Below are positions 1 to 7,895 of a stretch of 64,000 nucleotides of DNA, one piece after another. Position 1 is the stretch's first letter; each line of letters starts with the position of its first letter. The notes beneath the pieces were generated by a model. That model saw only the letters and a list, made by a program, of their open reading frames with translations. It did no database searches and was not told the DNA's origin. The DNA is from Methanovulcanius yangii (GTDB taxonomy: Archaea > Halobacteriota > Methanomicrobia > Methanomicrobiales > Methanomicrobiaceae). The translations under genes were made by a program, and so were the position numbers. The stretch covers positions 1,355,780 through 1,419,779 of the forward strand of contig NZ_LTBL01000001.1 in NCBI RefSeq assembly GCF_018687785.1, given 5' to 3'.

Positions 1-48
1 ATGCTTGGGTTTGTTGTGATGATGATTCTCGATGTGGGGCTGGGGTGA
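1..48 (+). CDS. C-terminal fragment of a membrane protein, possibly ZIP-family metal transporter
   Basis: The window opens inside a reading frame that ends at a TGA at 46-48. The visible 15 residues are hydrophobic and end in MMILDVGLG. That ending resembles the last helix of archaeal ZIP-family divalent metal transporters, which often finish with a MMxLD-type motif. The rest of the gene lies to the left of the window, so the family call is a guess from a short tail. Confidence 0.35.
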   Translation: MLGFVVMMILDVGLG

Positions 49-117
49 GGATGATACGAAACAGCCACTGAACCTCCATCCATCCCAGGAAGGAATGCCA
101 AAACAGGCTTTCGGATC

Positions 118-149
118 CGGATACGTCGGATTAAGGCCACCCGTATCCG
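118..149. repeat. Inverted repeat, possible terminator hairpin
   Basis: CGGATACG at 118-125 is repeated in inverted orientation as CGTATCCG at 142-149, with a 16-base loop. It lies in the gap between the truncated first gene and the antiporter. It could end the upstream transcript or be an operator. No T-run follows, so the terminator reading is weak. Confidence 0.3.
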
Positions 150-225
150 AAACGACATGGATGCCGGTTTTTCAATTATTCCCCGCCCAAGCACTTTTCA
201 CCCCCCACAGCGGATAGTCCATTGA

Positions 226-1410
226 ATGGACGTCATCCTGGAGATCCTCCTGCTCCTCATCTGTGCCAAGCTCTTCGGCGAGCTCGTGGAGCGGGCGGGG
301 TACCCGGCCCTCATCGGGGAGATTGCCGCAGGTATCCTCCTCGGCCCCTCCCTCCTCGGATGGGTCTCCACGAATGAGACGATCGAGATATTTGCCGACA
401 TCGGTATCATTGCGCTCCTTTTTGTGAGCGGAGCGGAAATGAACCTGAAGTCATTCCTGGAACGGCGCAATATCGCGGTCACAACGGCGGCGGCAGGCGT
501 TGTGATCCCCTTTGCCGCCGGAGCGCTCCTCGGGTATCTCCTGCACTTCTCCCAGGAAGAGACACTCTTTGTAGCGATTGCCCTCTCCATCACCTCCATC
601 GGTGTTTCGGTCAGGATTCTCGTCGATTACAAACAGCTGAATACGGACGTCGGGACCGCCATCGTAAGCGCCGCGGTCCTGGATGACATCATCGGGATTG
701 TGCTCCTCGGCATCCTCTCCGCTGTTGCGATGCCGGGGACCACGCTTGCCGCTGAATCGCTCTCCATGGGACTTCTCATCGCAGCCGTGTTTCTCGTACT
801 CTTTGTTCTCATCGCACCCCGGGCTCTCCGGTGGATCTTCGATTGGGCGCGAAAGACTGAGACACACGAGATGGTCTATTCGATTGCCCTCATCCTCGCC
901 ATCGGGAGCGCCTGGCTCTCCCACACCGCAGGGCTGCATTACTCCATCGGGGCGTTTATCGCAGGTCTCATCCTCGGCGACCAGATTCGAAAGGACCGTC
1001 TCCTCTTCGACAGCCTGATGGACTTCGGGTTCGGATTCTTCGTGACCTTCTTCTTTGCGTCCATCGGCCTTCTGTTCAGTTTTACTGCGGAGACATTCCT
1101 CTCCCCCTACATCATCCCCCTCGTCGTTGTGGCGATCGCAGGCAAGGTTCTGGGGGGATATATCGGGTCCATCCATTTCCTGAAAAAAACACAGGCCATC
1201 CTCGTCGGCCTCGGGATGATGCCGCGCGGGGAGATCGCACTCGTCGTTGCAAAGGTGGCCCTTGTCGGAGGCCTTATCGGGAGCGCTCTCTTCTCCGCCG
1301 TGACCGTGATGGTGATTGCAACGATCATCATCACCCCCCTCCTCATGAAGCATGCGTTCAAATGGGCGAACCTCCCCGGAAAGGAATCATCCCAGGACGC
1401 CGGTTCATAA
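226..1410 (+). CDS. Cation:proton antiporter, CPA2 (KefB/NapA-like) family
   Basis: This 394-residue protein is almost entirely hydrophobic, with about 12 predicted membrane helices, and matches the Na+/H+ exchanger domain of the CPA2 family. The early GEIAAGILLGPS segment (about residues 31-42) and the paired aspartates at 153-154 in the middle of a helix are typical. The paired Asp site is the usual ion-binding centre of electrogenic antiporters. There is no C-terminal TrkA-N/RCK domain, so it is the short form. It presumably exchanges Na+ or K+ for H+ across the cytoplasmic membrane. The ATG at 226 lacks an obvious Shine-Dalgarno sequence. It stands alone and converges on the CBS gene. Confidence 0.85.
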   Translation: MDVILEILLLLICAKLFGELVERAGYPALIGEIAAGILLGPSLLGWVSTNETIEIFADIGIIALLFVSGAEMNLKSFLERRNIAVTTAAAGVVIPFAAGALLGYLLHFSQEETLFVAIALSITSIGVSVRILVDYKQLNTDVGTAIVSAAVLDDIIGIVLLGILSAVAMPGTTLAAESLSMGLLIAAVFLVLFVLIAPRALRWIFDWARKTETHEMVYSIALILAIGSAWLSHTAGLHYSIGAFIAGLILGDQIRKDRLLFDSLMDFGFGFFVTFFFASIGLLFSFTAETFLSPYIIPLVVVAIAGKVLGGYIGSIHFLKKTQAILVGLGMMPRGEIALVVAKVALVGGLIGSALFSAVTVMVIATIIITPLLMKHAFKWANLPGKESSQDAGS

Positions 1411-1484
1411 AAAAGGGCAATGAGCCATCTTCATGCATGCTCCGGTTTTACCATGCCCGGCGAAACTTCCCGCAAATACAAAGG

Positions 1485-1940
1485 TTATATATGCCCTTCA
1501 CGGACCAGAAACGCAATAATATCGCACATCTCCACCAGTCCCAGGGCGATGCCGTCATCATTGACCACCAGCACATCGGGATGCCTATTCTTTTCCATCG
1601 CCTGAAGAGTCTCCGCCACTGTCGCCGAGTCCGGGACCGTCACATGACTACGGGTCATGAGCTCAGAGGCATGTTTTGCCGCACTCTTGTGCAGACACTC
1701 CAGGCACCCAAGTTTTCGCCTGCTCCGGATACCCATGCCGGGGGTAATCGCGGAGAGAAGATCCATCCGGGTGATGATCCCCAGAAACCGGCACTCCTCG
1801 TCGCAGACGATGATGTCGACACATCCACGTCGGGTAAATGATTGGTAGATATCGGCCACCGGCGTCTCCGGGTGGACACGGGCAAAGTCCTCCTGCATGA
1901 TCTCGGTGATGGGTGTGTCTTCGGGGTCTGGTTTGTCCAC
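1485..1940 (-). CDS. CBS-domain pair protein
   Basis: The 151-residue protein consists of two CBS motifs, roughly residues 12-70 and 88-147, and nothing else. Such stand-alone Bateman modules bind adenosyl ligands (AMP, ATP, SAM) and act as energy sensors or regulators of partner enzymes. The N-terminal ITEIM and the second-motif segment LVVNDDGIALGLV are typical CBS patterns. The start is a GTG at 1940, preceded by a purine-rich GGAGAGGAGAG stretch. A TATA-like TATATATA lies about 60 bases upstream (near 2000). The partner cannot be deduced from the neighbours. Confidence 0.85.
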   Translation of the reverse strand: MDKPDPEDTPITEIMQEDFARVHPETPVADIYQSFTRRGCVDIIVCDEECRFLGIITRMDLLSAITPGMGIRSRRKLGCLECLHKSAAKHASELMTRSHVTVPDSATVAETLQAMEKNRHPDVLVVNDDGIALGLVEMCDIIAFLVREGHI

Positions 1941-1996
1941 GGTTCGGGTCTCTCCTCTCCATACGATGTGGATAGTGTGTGATCAGCATCGCAGGA

Positions 1997-2007
1997 GATA
2001 TATATAG
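1997..2007 (-). promoter_or_regulatory. TATA-box promoter for the CBS-domain gene
   Basis: On the minus strand a CTATATATATC stretch lies about 60 bases before the GTG start of the CBS gene. It fits an archaeal TATA box that would leave a leader of roughly 35 bases containing the purine-rich ribosome-binding region. Confidence 0.45.
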
Positions 2008-2113
2008 CGGCGGGTGTCGCCGAAAGAGCCTTCGCTGAGAGAAGACCACAGCCCCGATTCTTCAGGTGGTGCTCTGTCCGACACCTGCCCTCCCTCGGTG
2101 AGTCACTCTCCCC

Positions 2114-2347
2114 TTATTCTTCAGCCTTTGCCTTGTCGGCAAGTCGTGCTATCCAGATGGTGACAATTACCGCGATGATTGTTACAATGACGGCATAGGC
2201 AAGCATTGCCGGGATGTTTTCGGCGGTCCCGAACACCTCTGCGAAGATCGCCTGAATCGCACCGTTCCATGCGAGAGCGGCGACCAGACCGAAGGCCACG
2301 GTCAGGAGTGCCGCAATCTTTTCGATTATTTCTCCTTTGAGTGCCAT
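2114..2347 (-). CDS. DUF5654 family small membrane protein
   Basis: This 77-residue protein has two hydrophobic helices (about residues 11-33 and 44-68) and a charged C-terminal tail rich in Lys, Glu and Ala. The N-terminal AxxWNGAIQAIF segment following the first helix matches the DUF5654 family of short archaeal membrane proteins, whose function is unknown. A TTTTTATAGG TATA-like box lies about 25-30 bases before the ATG, suggesting a very short leader. It stands alone between the CBS gene and the NSS transporter, so context adds nothing. Confidence 0.7.
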   Translation of the reverse strand: MALKGEIIEKIAALLTVAFGLVAALAWNGAIQAIFAEVFGTAENIPAMLAYAVIVTIIAVIVTIWIARLADKAKAEE

Positions 2348-2571
2348 AGCGGATTCATATCACAGTATCCTATAAAAATGCGTCTCTCACCCGGGGATCT
2401 CCCATTCATGGAGTCTGATATTCCTTTCTTTCATTTTGGCAGGATTCCCACTTCCCTCTCCACCCCGGCGACGTGGAACGCCTCTGCGCATCAGGCATAC
2501 CCGTCCCGGACCCACGGACACACATATATCCCCGGACGACACTACCTCCTGCATTTACGGAGGGGTATGCT

Positions 2572-4017
2572 TTGGAGCAGTGGTCTTCACGAGCAGGGTT
2601 CCTGCTGGCAGCGATCGGGTCGGCGGTCGGCATCGGCAATATCTGGCGGTTCTCCGCGGTGGTCGGGCAGAATGGCGGCGGGGCCTATCTCATCCCCTAC
2701 CTCATCGCGGTCTTCCTCTTCGCCATGCCCCTTATGATCCTCGAATTTTCAATGGGTCGTCACTTCCGGGCAACGGTGGTCTCTGCATTCAGGAGCGTGC
2801 GCCCACGGTTTAATATAATCGGCTGGTTGCTGTGCGCGATCCTCTTCATCGTCCTCAGTTACTATCTGGTGATTACCGGCTGGACGCTCGCGTATGCCCT
2901 CTTCTCCGCGACGGGGTCCATGACGACCTTCGCCGGGTTCACCGCCACCTACCAGCCGGTTGCCTTCTTCGTTCTCGCTGCCCTCGCGACGGGCCTCGTG
3001 GTATCCATCGGTGTGCAGAAAGGGATTGAGAAGATCTCCGTCGTGATGATTCCCCTCTGCATCCTCATCCTTCTTGCCCTCGCCCTCATCGGCACCACTC
3101 TTCCCGGGTTTGCCGACGGGATGCGGTATTTTCTCACCCCGGACTTCTCGGTGCTTGCAAACCCGCTCATCTGGAGTGCCGCCTTCGGTCAGGCGTTCTT
3201 CTCCCTCTCGGTCGGGCAGGGGATTCTCCTCACCTACGGAGCCTACATCCCCCGGAATATCAGTCTGCCGCGCTCCGCCCTCATCATCACTCTCGCAGAT
3301 CTCAGTGTGGCCTTTCTTGCCGGCACAGTCATCTTTCCCGTTGTCTTCTCCTTCGGATTTGCCCCCACCATCGGTTCGGAACTCGCATTCTCCACCCTCC
3401 CGAAGGCATTCGCCCAGATGCCCGGTGGCCAGCTCTTCGCGGTCGCCTTCTTCTTTGTGCTCTTCTTTGCCGCAATCACCTCTGCCGTCTCCATGATGGA
3501 GGTGAGCGCCGCCGCTCTCCGGGAGACTCTTGGATGGACACGCCGCCGCACTACCCTCCTTTTGACCGGGGGTATCATCGCCCTCGGGCTCCCCTCGGCA
3601 CTCAGCTACAGCGGATTTTCCCTGACAATAGCCGGGGTGCGGGTACTCGATTATCTTGACGAAACAGTGGGTACGCTCGGCATCCCTATCGCTGCCCTCC
3701 TGACATCGGTGACCTTCACCTGGTTCCTCGAGAAAAGTGTGCTTGAATCGCAGATTGATGCAGGGGGACGGGTGACCGCAATCGTTCTTCCACTCTGCAA
3801 ATACGTGATCCCCGCCGTCCTCATTCTCACCACGGGATACCGGCTGTTTGCGAATGTCGATTTCCCCGGGACACGTCTCATTCCCGGAACGGAGTTCATC
3901 GGCACCCCCGCCGAGGCGGCAGGGATCGCCATAATCCTCATTCTGCTCCTCATAAACATCCTCGTCATATGCAGAATGTGGGGGTGCAGGCTCCCATCGT
4001 GGATGAGGAGAGGCTGA
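2572..4017 (+). CDS. Sodium-dependent transporter, NSS/SNF family
   Basis: The 481-residue protein is a neurotransmitter:sodium symporter homologue of the LeuT type, about 11-12 helices. It opens with the family hallmark GSAVGIGNIWRF in the first helix (about residues 13-24), which carries unwound-helix Na+ and substrate contacts. It probably imports amino acids with Na+. I place the start at the TTG at 2572, because GGAGGGG lies 6 bases upstream and the family normally begins only about 6 residues before SRAGFxLAAIG. The longer in-frame ATG at 2473 would add 33 residues with no family resemblance. It is monocistronic. Confidence 0.88.
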   Translation: MEQWSSRAGFLLAAIGSAVGIGNIWRFSAVVGQNGGGAYLIPYLIAVFLFAMPLMILEFSMGRHFRATVVSAFRSVRPRFNIIGWLLCAILFIVLSYYLVITGWTLAYALFSATGSMTTFAGFTATYQPVAFFVLAALATGLVVSIGVQKGIEKISVVMIPLCILILLALALIGTTLPGFADGMRYFLTPDFSVLANPLIWSAAFGQAFFSLSVGQGILLTYGAYIPRNISLPRSALIITLADLSVAFLAGTVIFPVVFSFGFAPTIGSELAFSTLPKAFAQMPGGQLFAVAFFFVLFFAAITSAVSMMEVSAAALRETLGWTRRRTTLLLTGGIIALGLPSALSYSGFSLTIAGVRVLDYLDETVGTLGIPIAALLTSVTFTWFLEKSVLESQIDAGGRVTAIVLPLCKYVIPAVLILTTGYRLFANVDFPGTRLIPGTEFIGTPAEAAGIAIILILLLINILVICRMWGCRLPSWMRRG

Positions 4018-4066
4018 CGGGAGGAATCTACCGTTTTTAACCATGGCAGACACCATCAAAAATAGA

Positions 4067-4139
4067 TACCCCCGGGCGGATTCGAACCGCCGTAACCGGC
4101 TCCAAAGGCCGGTATGATTGACCACTACACCACGGGGGT
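4067..4139 (-). tRNA. tRNA-Gln (UUG anticodon)
   Basis: On the minus strand this 73-base segment folds into a full cloverleaf. The acceptor stem is ACCCCCG/CGGGGGT, the anticodon stem CCGGC/GCCGG encloses loop CTTTGGA (anticodon TTG), and the T arm GGCGG/CCGCC carries TTCGAAT. The first base pair is A1-U72, the identity element that archaeal GatDE uses to amidate Glu-tRNA-Gln, which supports the glutamine call. The discriminator is A and CCA is not encoded. No intron is seen. Confidence 0.95.
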
Positions 4140-4294
4140 CCGCAGGCATTTCCGGAAAGGTATCACAAATCCGGACTGCACTATAGATATGCCTCACGCA
4201 GATTTATTGCTTCGGTCATGGACGAGGGAAAAGAGAAGGACGGGCTGTGACACCCGTACCGGGTGCCGTCCCGTATGGCAGATCGGTTCGATCG

Positions 4295-4720
4295 TCAGAT
4301 GACCTCGACCAGCGCCCGCACATCGGCCCCGCCGAGCTTCATATTGGAAAATTCTGCGTTGACAGTTGTCGATTCTCCCGGTTCTATTCGTCCGACTTCA
4401 ACGATCTTCGTGCCAAGCTGACGCGGTTTGTCCACCGGACCGTCGACGACGGTGACATTCAGCTTGAGACCGTTGACAGCCATTATGCCGTCATTTGTAA
4501 CCTCGATCGTATAGATGGCATAATTGGCCATCGTCCGTTCCTCGATAACCTCGGCAGATATTGTCTCCTCCGATACCGGCGACGTGCACCCTGCGCTGCA
4601 GAGAAGAAGAACCAGGGACAATCCGGCAAGCAGTATGACCGTCGCACCGCTCCGCATGTTCATCCCACCCATGGCCCGGGGAACCAGACCCCCCGGTAGA
4701 GAGAAATCTCTTATATTCAT
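4295..4720 (-). CDS. Putative secreted lipoprotein with a beta-sandwich-like domain
   Basis: The 141-residue protein has a hydrophobic signal segment (about residues 24-43) ending in a lipobox-like LCSAGC, with Cys45 as the predicted lipidated residue. About 95 residues follow, containing YAIYTIEVTNDG and later alternating hydrophobic strands. This looks like the FxLYD/DUF4352 type of small extracytoplasmic sandwich. It would be anchored on the outside of the membrane. The start is uncertain: the ATG at 4720 has GGGGTG upstream, while ATGs at 4672 to 4657 would give a more usual signal-peptide length. Function is unknown. tRNA-Gln lies downstream on the same strand. Confidence 0.65.
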   Translation of the reverse strand: MNIRDFSLPGGLVPRAMGGMNMRSGATVILLAGLSLVLLLCSAGCTSPVSEETISAEVIEERTMANYAIYTIEVTNDGIMAVNGLKLNVTVVDGPVDKPRQLGTKIVEVGRIEPGESTTVNAEFSNMKLGGADVRALVEVI

Positions 4721-4845
4721 CTAAAACACCCCAGTTCATTTTGGGGAATCCATAGGCAATAAATACATAGGACTTTGAATTCGGGGAAACAGAATCGTGC
4801 GCCACACGTATGACACGCGTGAAACGGCATTTTCCAAAGTGCACC

Positions 4846-4858
4846 AGATATTTAATTT
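4846..4858 (+). promoter_or_regulatory. TATA-box promoter of the leuCDB-type operon
   Basis: An AT-rich ATATTTAATTTTA stretch lies about 70 bases before the ATG of the dehydratase large subunit. It is the only strong TATA-like element in the 200-base gap and would give a leader of about 40 bases. Confidence 0.45.
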
Positions 4859-4921
4859 TATTTTTTGCGGCACGGTGCATTGAATAGCCTTAAGGCGTAA
4901 GATAAGCATGAAGGGAACACA

Positions 4922-6181
4922 ATGTCCGCAACCATATCCGAAAAAATCTTTTCAGCCCGGTGCGCACAAGACGTCCGTGCCGGGGATGTGATGATGGCGC
5001 CCGTCGATGCCGCGATGATCCATGACATCACCGGACCTCTTGCCATCGACAAATTCGTGGAGATGGGGGGGACCACCGTCTTCGACCCGGCAAAGGTCAT
5101 TCTCCTCTTCGATCACCAGGTTCCCGCAGACTCCATCCCGGCGGCGAAGAACCATGTCATGATGCGCCGGTTTGCCGATGATCAGGGCATCCTCAACTAC
5201 GACGTCCACGAGGGGGTCTGTCACCAGGTTGCCGTGGAGAAAGGCCGTGTTCTCCCCGGAGACATTGTCGTCGGGTCGGATTCGCACACCTGCACCTACG
5301 GTGCGGTCGGTGCCTTTGCAACCGGTATCGGGTCGACCGACATGGGCTTTGCCCTCCGGTTCGGCGCTCTCTACTTCCGCATCCCGGAGAGTATCCGGGC
5401 GGATGTGTCCGGCGCCTTTGCACCACGCGTCGGGGCAAAGGACCTCGTACTTTCCATCATCGGCGACCTCGGGGCCGACGGGGCCACCTACAAGGCGGTG
5501 GAGTTTACCGGTTCCGCAATCGAGGGAATGGATATTCCCGGCAGGATGACCTGCTGCAATATGGCAATCGAGATGGGCGGCAAGGCAGGCATCGTCCCTC
5601 CGGATGCAACGACCCGTGCCTACCTCGCCGCAATAGGTGCCCGCACCACCCGGGAGGAGGATCTCACTCCTGATGATGATGCCACCTACGCGGCATGGAA
5701 GGACTATGACGTCACCGACCTTGCGCCCCAGGTCGCCGTCCCGCACAATGTCGACAACGTGGTCGACGTCACCGAGGTCGCCGGCACCCCCGTCAATCAG
5801 GTCTTCATCGGTTCCTGCACCAACGGCCGGTATGAGGACTTCGTCGAAGCAGCCGAGGTCCTCAAAGACGGATGCTTTTCCCCGGACATCCGCGTAATCA
5901 TCGTCCCCTCATCCCGGACCGAATACCTGAAGACTCTCCGGGCGGGCCTTCTCGAGCGGTTCGTCGAGGCGGGCGCGATCGTCGAGGGCCCGTCCTGCGG
6001 CCCGTGCATGGGGGGCGCCTTCGGGCTCCTTGCCCCCGGAGAGGTCTCGCTGTCGACCTCGAACCGCAACTTCCGGGGCAGGCAGGGCAGCACGGAGGCG
6101 GAGGTCTATCTCTGCTCCCCGGCAACGGCGGCGGCGAGCGCGATGTCAGGTGTCATCACCGACCCGAGGGAGGTGGCCTAA
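4922..6181 (+). CDS. leuC: 3-isopropylmalate/homoaconitate dehydratase, large subunit
   Basis: The 419-residue protein is the large subunit of the archaeal two-subunit aconitase-like dehydratases. The cubane [4Fe-4S] ligands are visible in GSCTNGR (near residue 300) and in CGPCMGG (near 360). The substrate-binding segments SDSHTCTYGA and GIGSTDM are intact. It isomerises isopropylmalate (leucine pathway) or homocitrate-type acids (coenzyme B and 2-oxosuberate pathway); methanogens have a paralogue for each. The large subunit does not settle which. The next gene, three bases downstream, is the small subunit, and its specificity loop favours the leucine branch. Confidence 0.88.
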   Translation: MSATISEKIFSARCAQDVRAGDVMMAPVDAAMIHDITGPLAIDKFVEMGGTTVFDPAKVILLFDHQVPADSIPAAKNHVMMRRFADDQGILNYDVHEGVCHQVAVEKGRVLPGDIVVGSDSHTCTYGAVGAFATGIGSTDMGFALRFGALYFRIPESIRADVSGAFAPRVGAKDLVLSIIGDLGADGATYKAVEFTGSAIEGMDIPGRMTCCNMAIEMGGKAGIVPPDATTRAYLAAIGARTTREEDLTPDDDATYAAWKDYDVTDLAPQVAVPHNVDNVVDVTEVAGTPVNQVFIGSCTNGRYEDFVEAAEVLKDGCFSPDIRVIIVPSSRTEYLKTLRAGLLERFVEAGAIVEGPSCGPCMGGAFGLLAPGEVSLSTSNRNFRGRQGSTEAEVYLCSPATAAASAMSGVITDPREVA

Positions 6182-6183
6182 AG

Positions 6184-6672
6184 ATGCGGGTCTGGAAATT
6201 CGGCGACGATATCGACACGGACGCGATCATCCCGGGCAGGTTCCTGATCATCTACGACCCGGCCGAACTGGCGACGCATGCATTCGAGGGGACAAGGGAC
6301 GACTTTGCCCGTGAGGCACGCAAGGGAGATATCATCGTCGGCGGGAAGAACTTCGGGTGCGGGTCGTCCCGCGAACACGCACCGCTGGCCCTCAAGGGAG
6401 CAGGCATCACCGTGGTCGTTGCACGATCCTTTGCACGGATATTCTACCGCAACTGCATCAATACGGGCGTCCTCCCCGTCATCTGTCCGAACGCGGATAC
6501 CATCGGGGAAGGCGACACGGTCGAGATATTCCCCGACGAGGGCTACCTGACGGCAAACGGTATCCGCCACGACATCGAACCGGTCCCCCCCTTCATGCGA
6601 AAGATCATCGCGGCGGGCGGGCTCGTCGAATATGCACACATCATAAAGGAGCTGGAATTATGTACAAAGTAG
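6184..6672 (+). CDS. leuD: 3-isopropylmalate dehydratase, small subunit
   Basis: The 162-residue swivelling-domain subunit begins with [16 protein letters not shown] and contains the GSSREHAP substrate-phosphate or carboxylate loop. In the M. jannaschii pair, the short loop after PGR decides specificity: YLRT in homoaconitase, whose Arg binds the extra carboxylate, and YLVY in isopropylmalate isomerase. Here residues 20-23 read FLII, hydrophobic and without Arg, which favours isopropylmalate isomerase; this is an inference. I use the ATG at 6184, because longer upstream frames would run deep into leuC. It overlaps the dehydrogenase gene by 13 bases. Confidence 0.85.
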   Translation: MRVWKFGDDIDTDAIIPGRFLIIYDPAELATHAFEGTRDDFAREARKGDIIVGGKNFGCGSSREHAPLALKGAGITVVVARSFARIFYRNCINTGVLPVICPNADTIGEGDTVEIFPDEGYLTANGIRHDIEPVPPFMRKIIAAGGLVEYAHIIKELELCTK

Positions 6673-7781
6673 CGTCCATCGGCGGCGACGGCATCGGGCC
6701 CGAGATCATCGGTGCGGGCAAAACGGTCCTCGACGCGGCAGGAGAGAAGTTCGGGTTCGATATTGACTGGACCGACTATGACATCAGTGCTGACCGGTAC
6801 CTGACAACAGGAGACCTCATCACAGAGGAGGAACTGGCAGAGCTCAAAGGCTACCGGGCCATCTACTTCGGCGCCATCGGCGATGACCGGGTGACCCCGG
6901 GGATCCTCGAGAAGGGCATCCTCCTTGCGATGCGGTTCGCCTTTGACCAGTACGTCAACCTCCGGCCGGTGAAGATGCTTGCCGGGACGAAAACGCCCCT
7001 TGCAAACAAGGGACCGGAGGACATCGACTTCGTCGTCGTCCGCGAAAACACCGAAGACTTCTACGTGGGCATCGGATCCCGGTTCACCGGCGGGCGGGAG
7101 ACAAAGGAGCTGGAGGTCGTCCGCGACCTCTACCAGGTGAAATTCGGCCTCGACGTGACGACCGATGCCGAGGAGATAGCCTACCAGATCGGCATCATCA
7201 CAAAAGAGGCGTCCGCCCGGGTCATGGACTACGCCTTTGCGCTGGCGATGAACCGGGAGAAGAAGGTCAGCTCGGTCGACAAGGCAAACGTCCTCTCCGA
7301 CGTGTATGGTCTCTGGCGTGATGTCTTCACCGAGACCGCCGCCCGCTACCCTGAGGTCACCACGGAGTTCAACTTCGTCGACGCGGTGACCATGTGGTTC
7401 GTCAAAAACCCCGAATGGTTCGATGTCGTGGTCACCCCCAACATGTTCGGGGATATCATCACCGACCTCGGCGCAATGATCCAGGGAGGGCTGGGCCTTG
7501 CACCCGGCGGCAACATCAACCCGGAGGGGACCTCGATGTTCGAACCCATCCACGGGTCGGCACCGAAGTACAAGGGGATGAACAGGGCAAACCCGCTTGC
7601 CACCATCTGGGCGGGTTCCCTTCTCCTCGACCACCTCGGAGAACATGCAGGGGCGGCGGCGGTGGTCGGTGCCATCGAGGCGAGCATCGCCGCCGGTGCC
7701 ACCACCGTGGATCTCGGCGGGTCGCTTGGGACAAGCGACGTCGGCGACTGGATTGCGGATTATCTCCTGAAGACGAGCTGA
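6660..7781 (+). CDS. leuB: 3-isopropylmalate (or homoisocitrate-type) dehydrogenase
   Basis: The 373-residue protein belongs to the beta-decarboxylating dehydrogenase family. It starts with a GGDGIGPE nucleotide-site motif, carries the substrate-binding YVNLRPVK segment and [10 protein letters not shown] loop, and has the metal-binding [12 protein letters not shown] and the GSAPKYKG adenine loop. It oxidises and decarboxylates the product of the upstream LeuCD-type isomerase, using NAD(P)+. The ATG at 6660 follows GGAG with good spacing and overlaps leuD. Archaeal LeuB and AksF cannot be separated by eye. The LeuD loop nearby suggests leucine biosynthesis. Confidence 0.87.
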   Translation: MYKVASIGGDGIGPEIIGAGKTVLDAAGEKFGFDIDWTDYDISADRYLTTGDLITEEELAELKGYRAIYFGAIGDDRVTPGILEKGILLAMRFAFDQYVNLRPVKMLAGTKTPLANKGPEDIDFVVVRENTEDFYVGIGSRFTGGRETKELEVVRDLYQVKFGLDVTTDAEEIAYQIGIITKEASARVMDYAFALAMNREKKVSSVDKANVLSDVYGLWRDVFTETAARYPEVTTEFNFVDAVTMWFVKNPEWFDVVVTPNMFGDIITDLGAMIQGGLGLAPGGNINPEGTSMFEPIHGSAPKYKGMNRANPLATIWAGSLLLDHLGEHAGAAAVVGAIEASIAAGATTVDLGGSLGTSDVGDWIADYLLKTS

Positions 7782-7793
7782 TACCTCTCTTGA

Positions 7794-7830
7794 GGGGAAA
7801 TATCCCCCATTTGCAAATATACTATTTTTC
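7794..7830 (+). terminator. Probable terminator after leuB
   Basis: A short GGGG/CCCC hairpin at 7794-7807 with a six-base loop is followed by a TATTTTTC T-run near 7823-7830. It sits just after the leuB stop and before the convergent ABC1 kinase gene. Confidence 0.35.
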
Positions 7831-7895
7831 AGGCCGGATTTCGGCTCTATGGTCGCTACAGAAGAACGTCATGCACTACGACAGACCCTTAACTC

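Noticed and set aside
451-1353. Long minus-strand open frame antisense to the CPA2 antiporter
   Set aside because: Its protein is a charged, repetitive mirror of the coding strand, typical of high-GC shadow frames, and it lies fully inside a clear transporter gene.
2473-2571. Upstream ATG start for the NSS transporter
   Set aside because: The added 33 residues are unlike the family, while a TTG at 2572 has a strong ribosome-binding site and gives the usual N-terminus.
2749-4197. 482-residue minus-strand open frame opposite the NSS transporter and spanning the tRNA-Gln
   Set aside because: It reads through a tRNA gene and is rich in Gly, Glu and Arg without any motif. The plus-strand NSS symporter explains the region.
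6543-7646. Minus-strand frame of 367 residues opposite leuB
   Set aside because: It is a shadow of a well-conserved dehydrogenase and has no recognisable motif.
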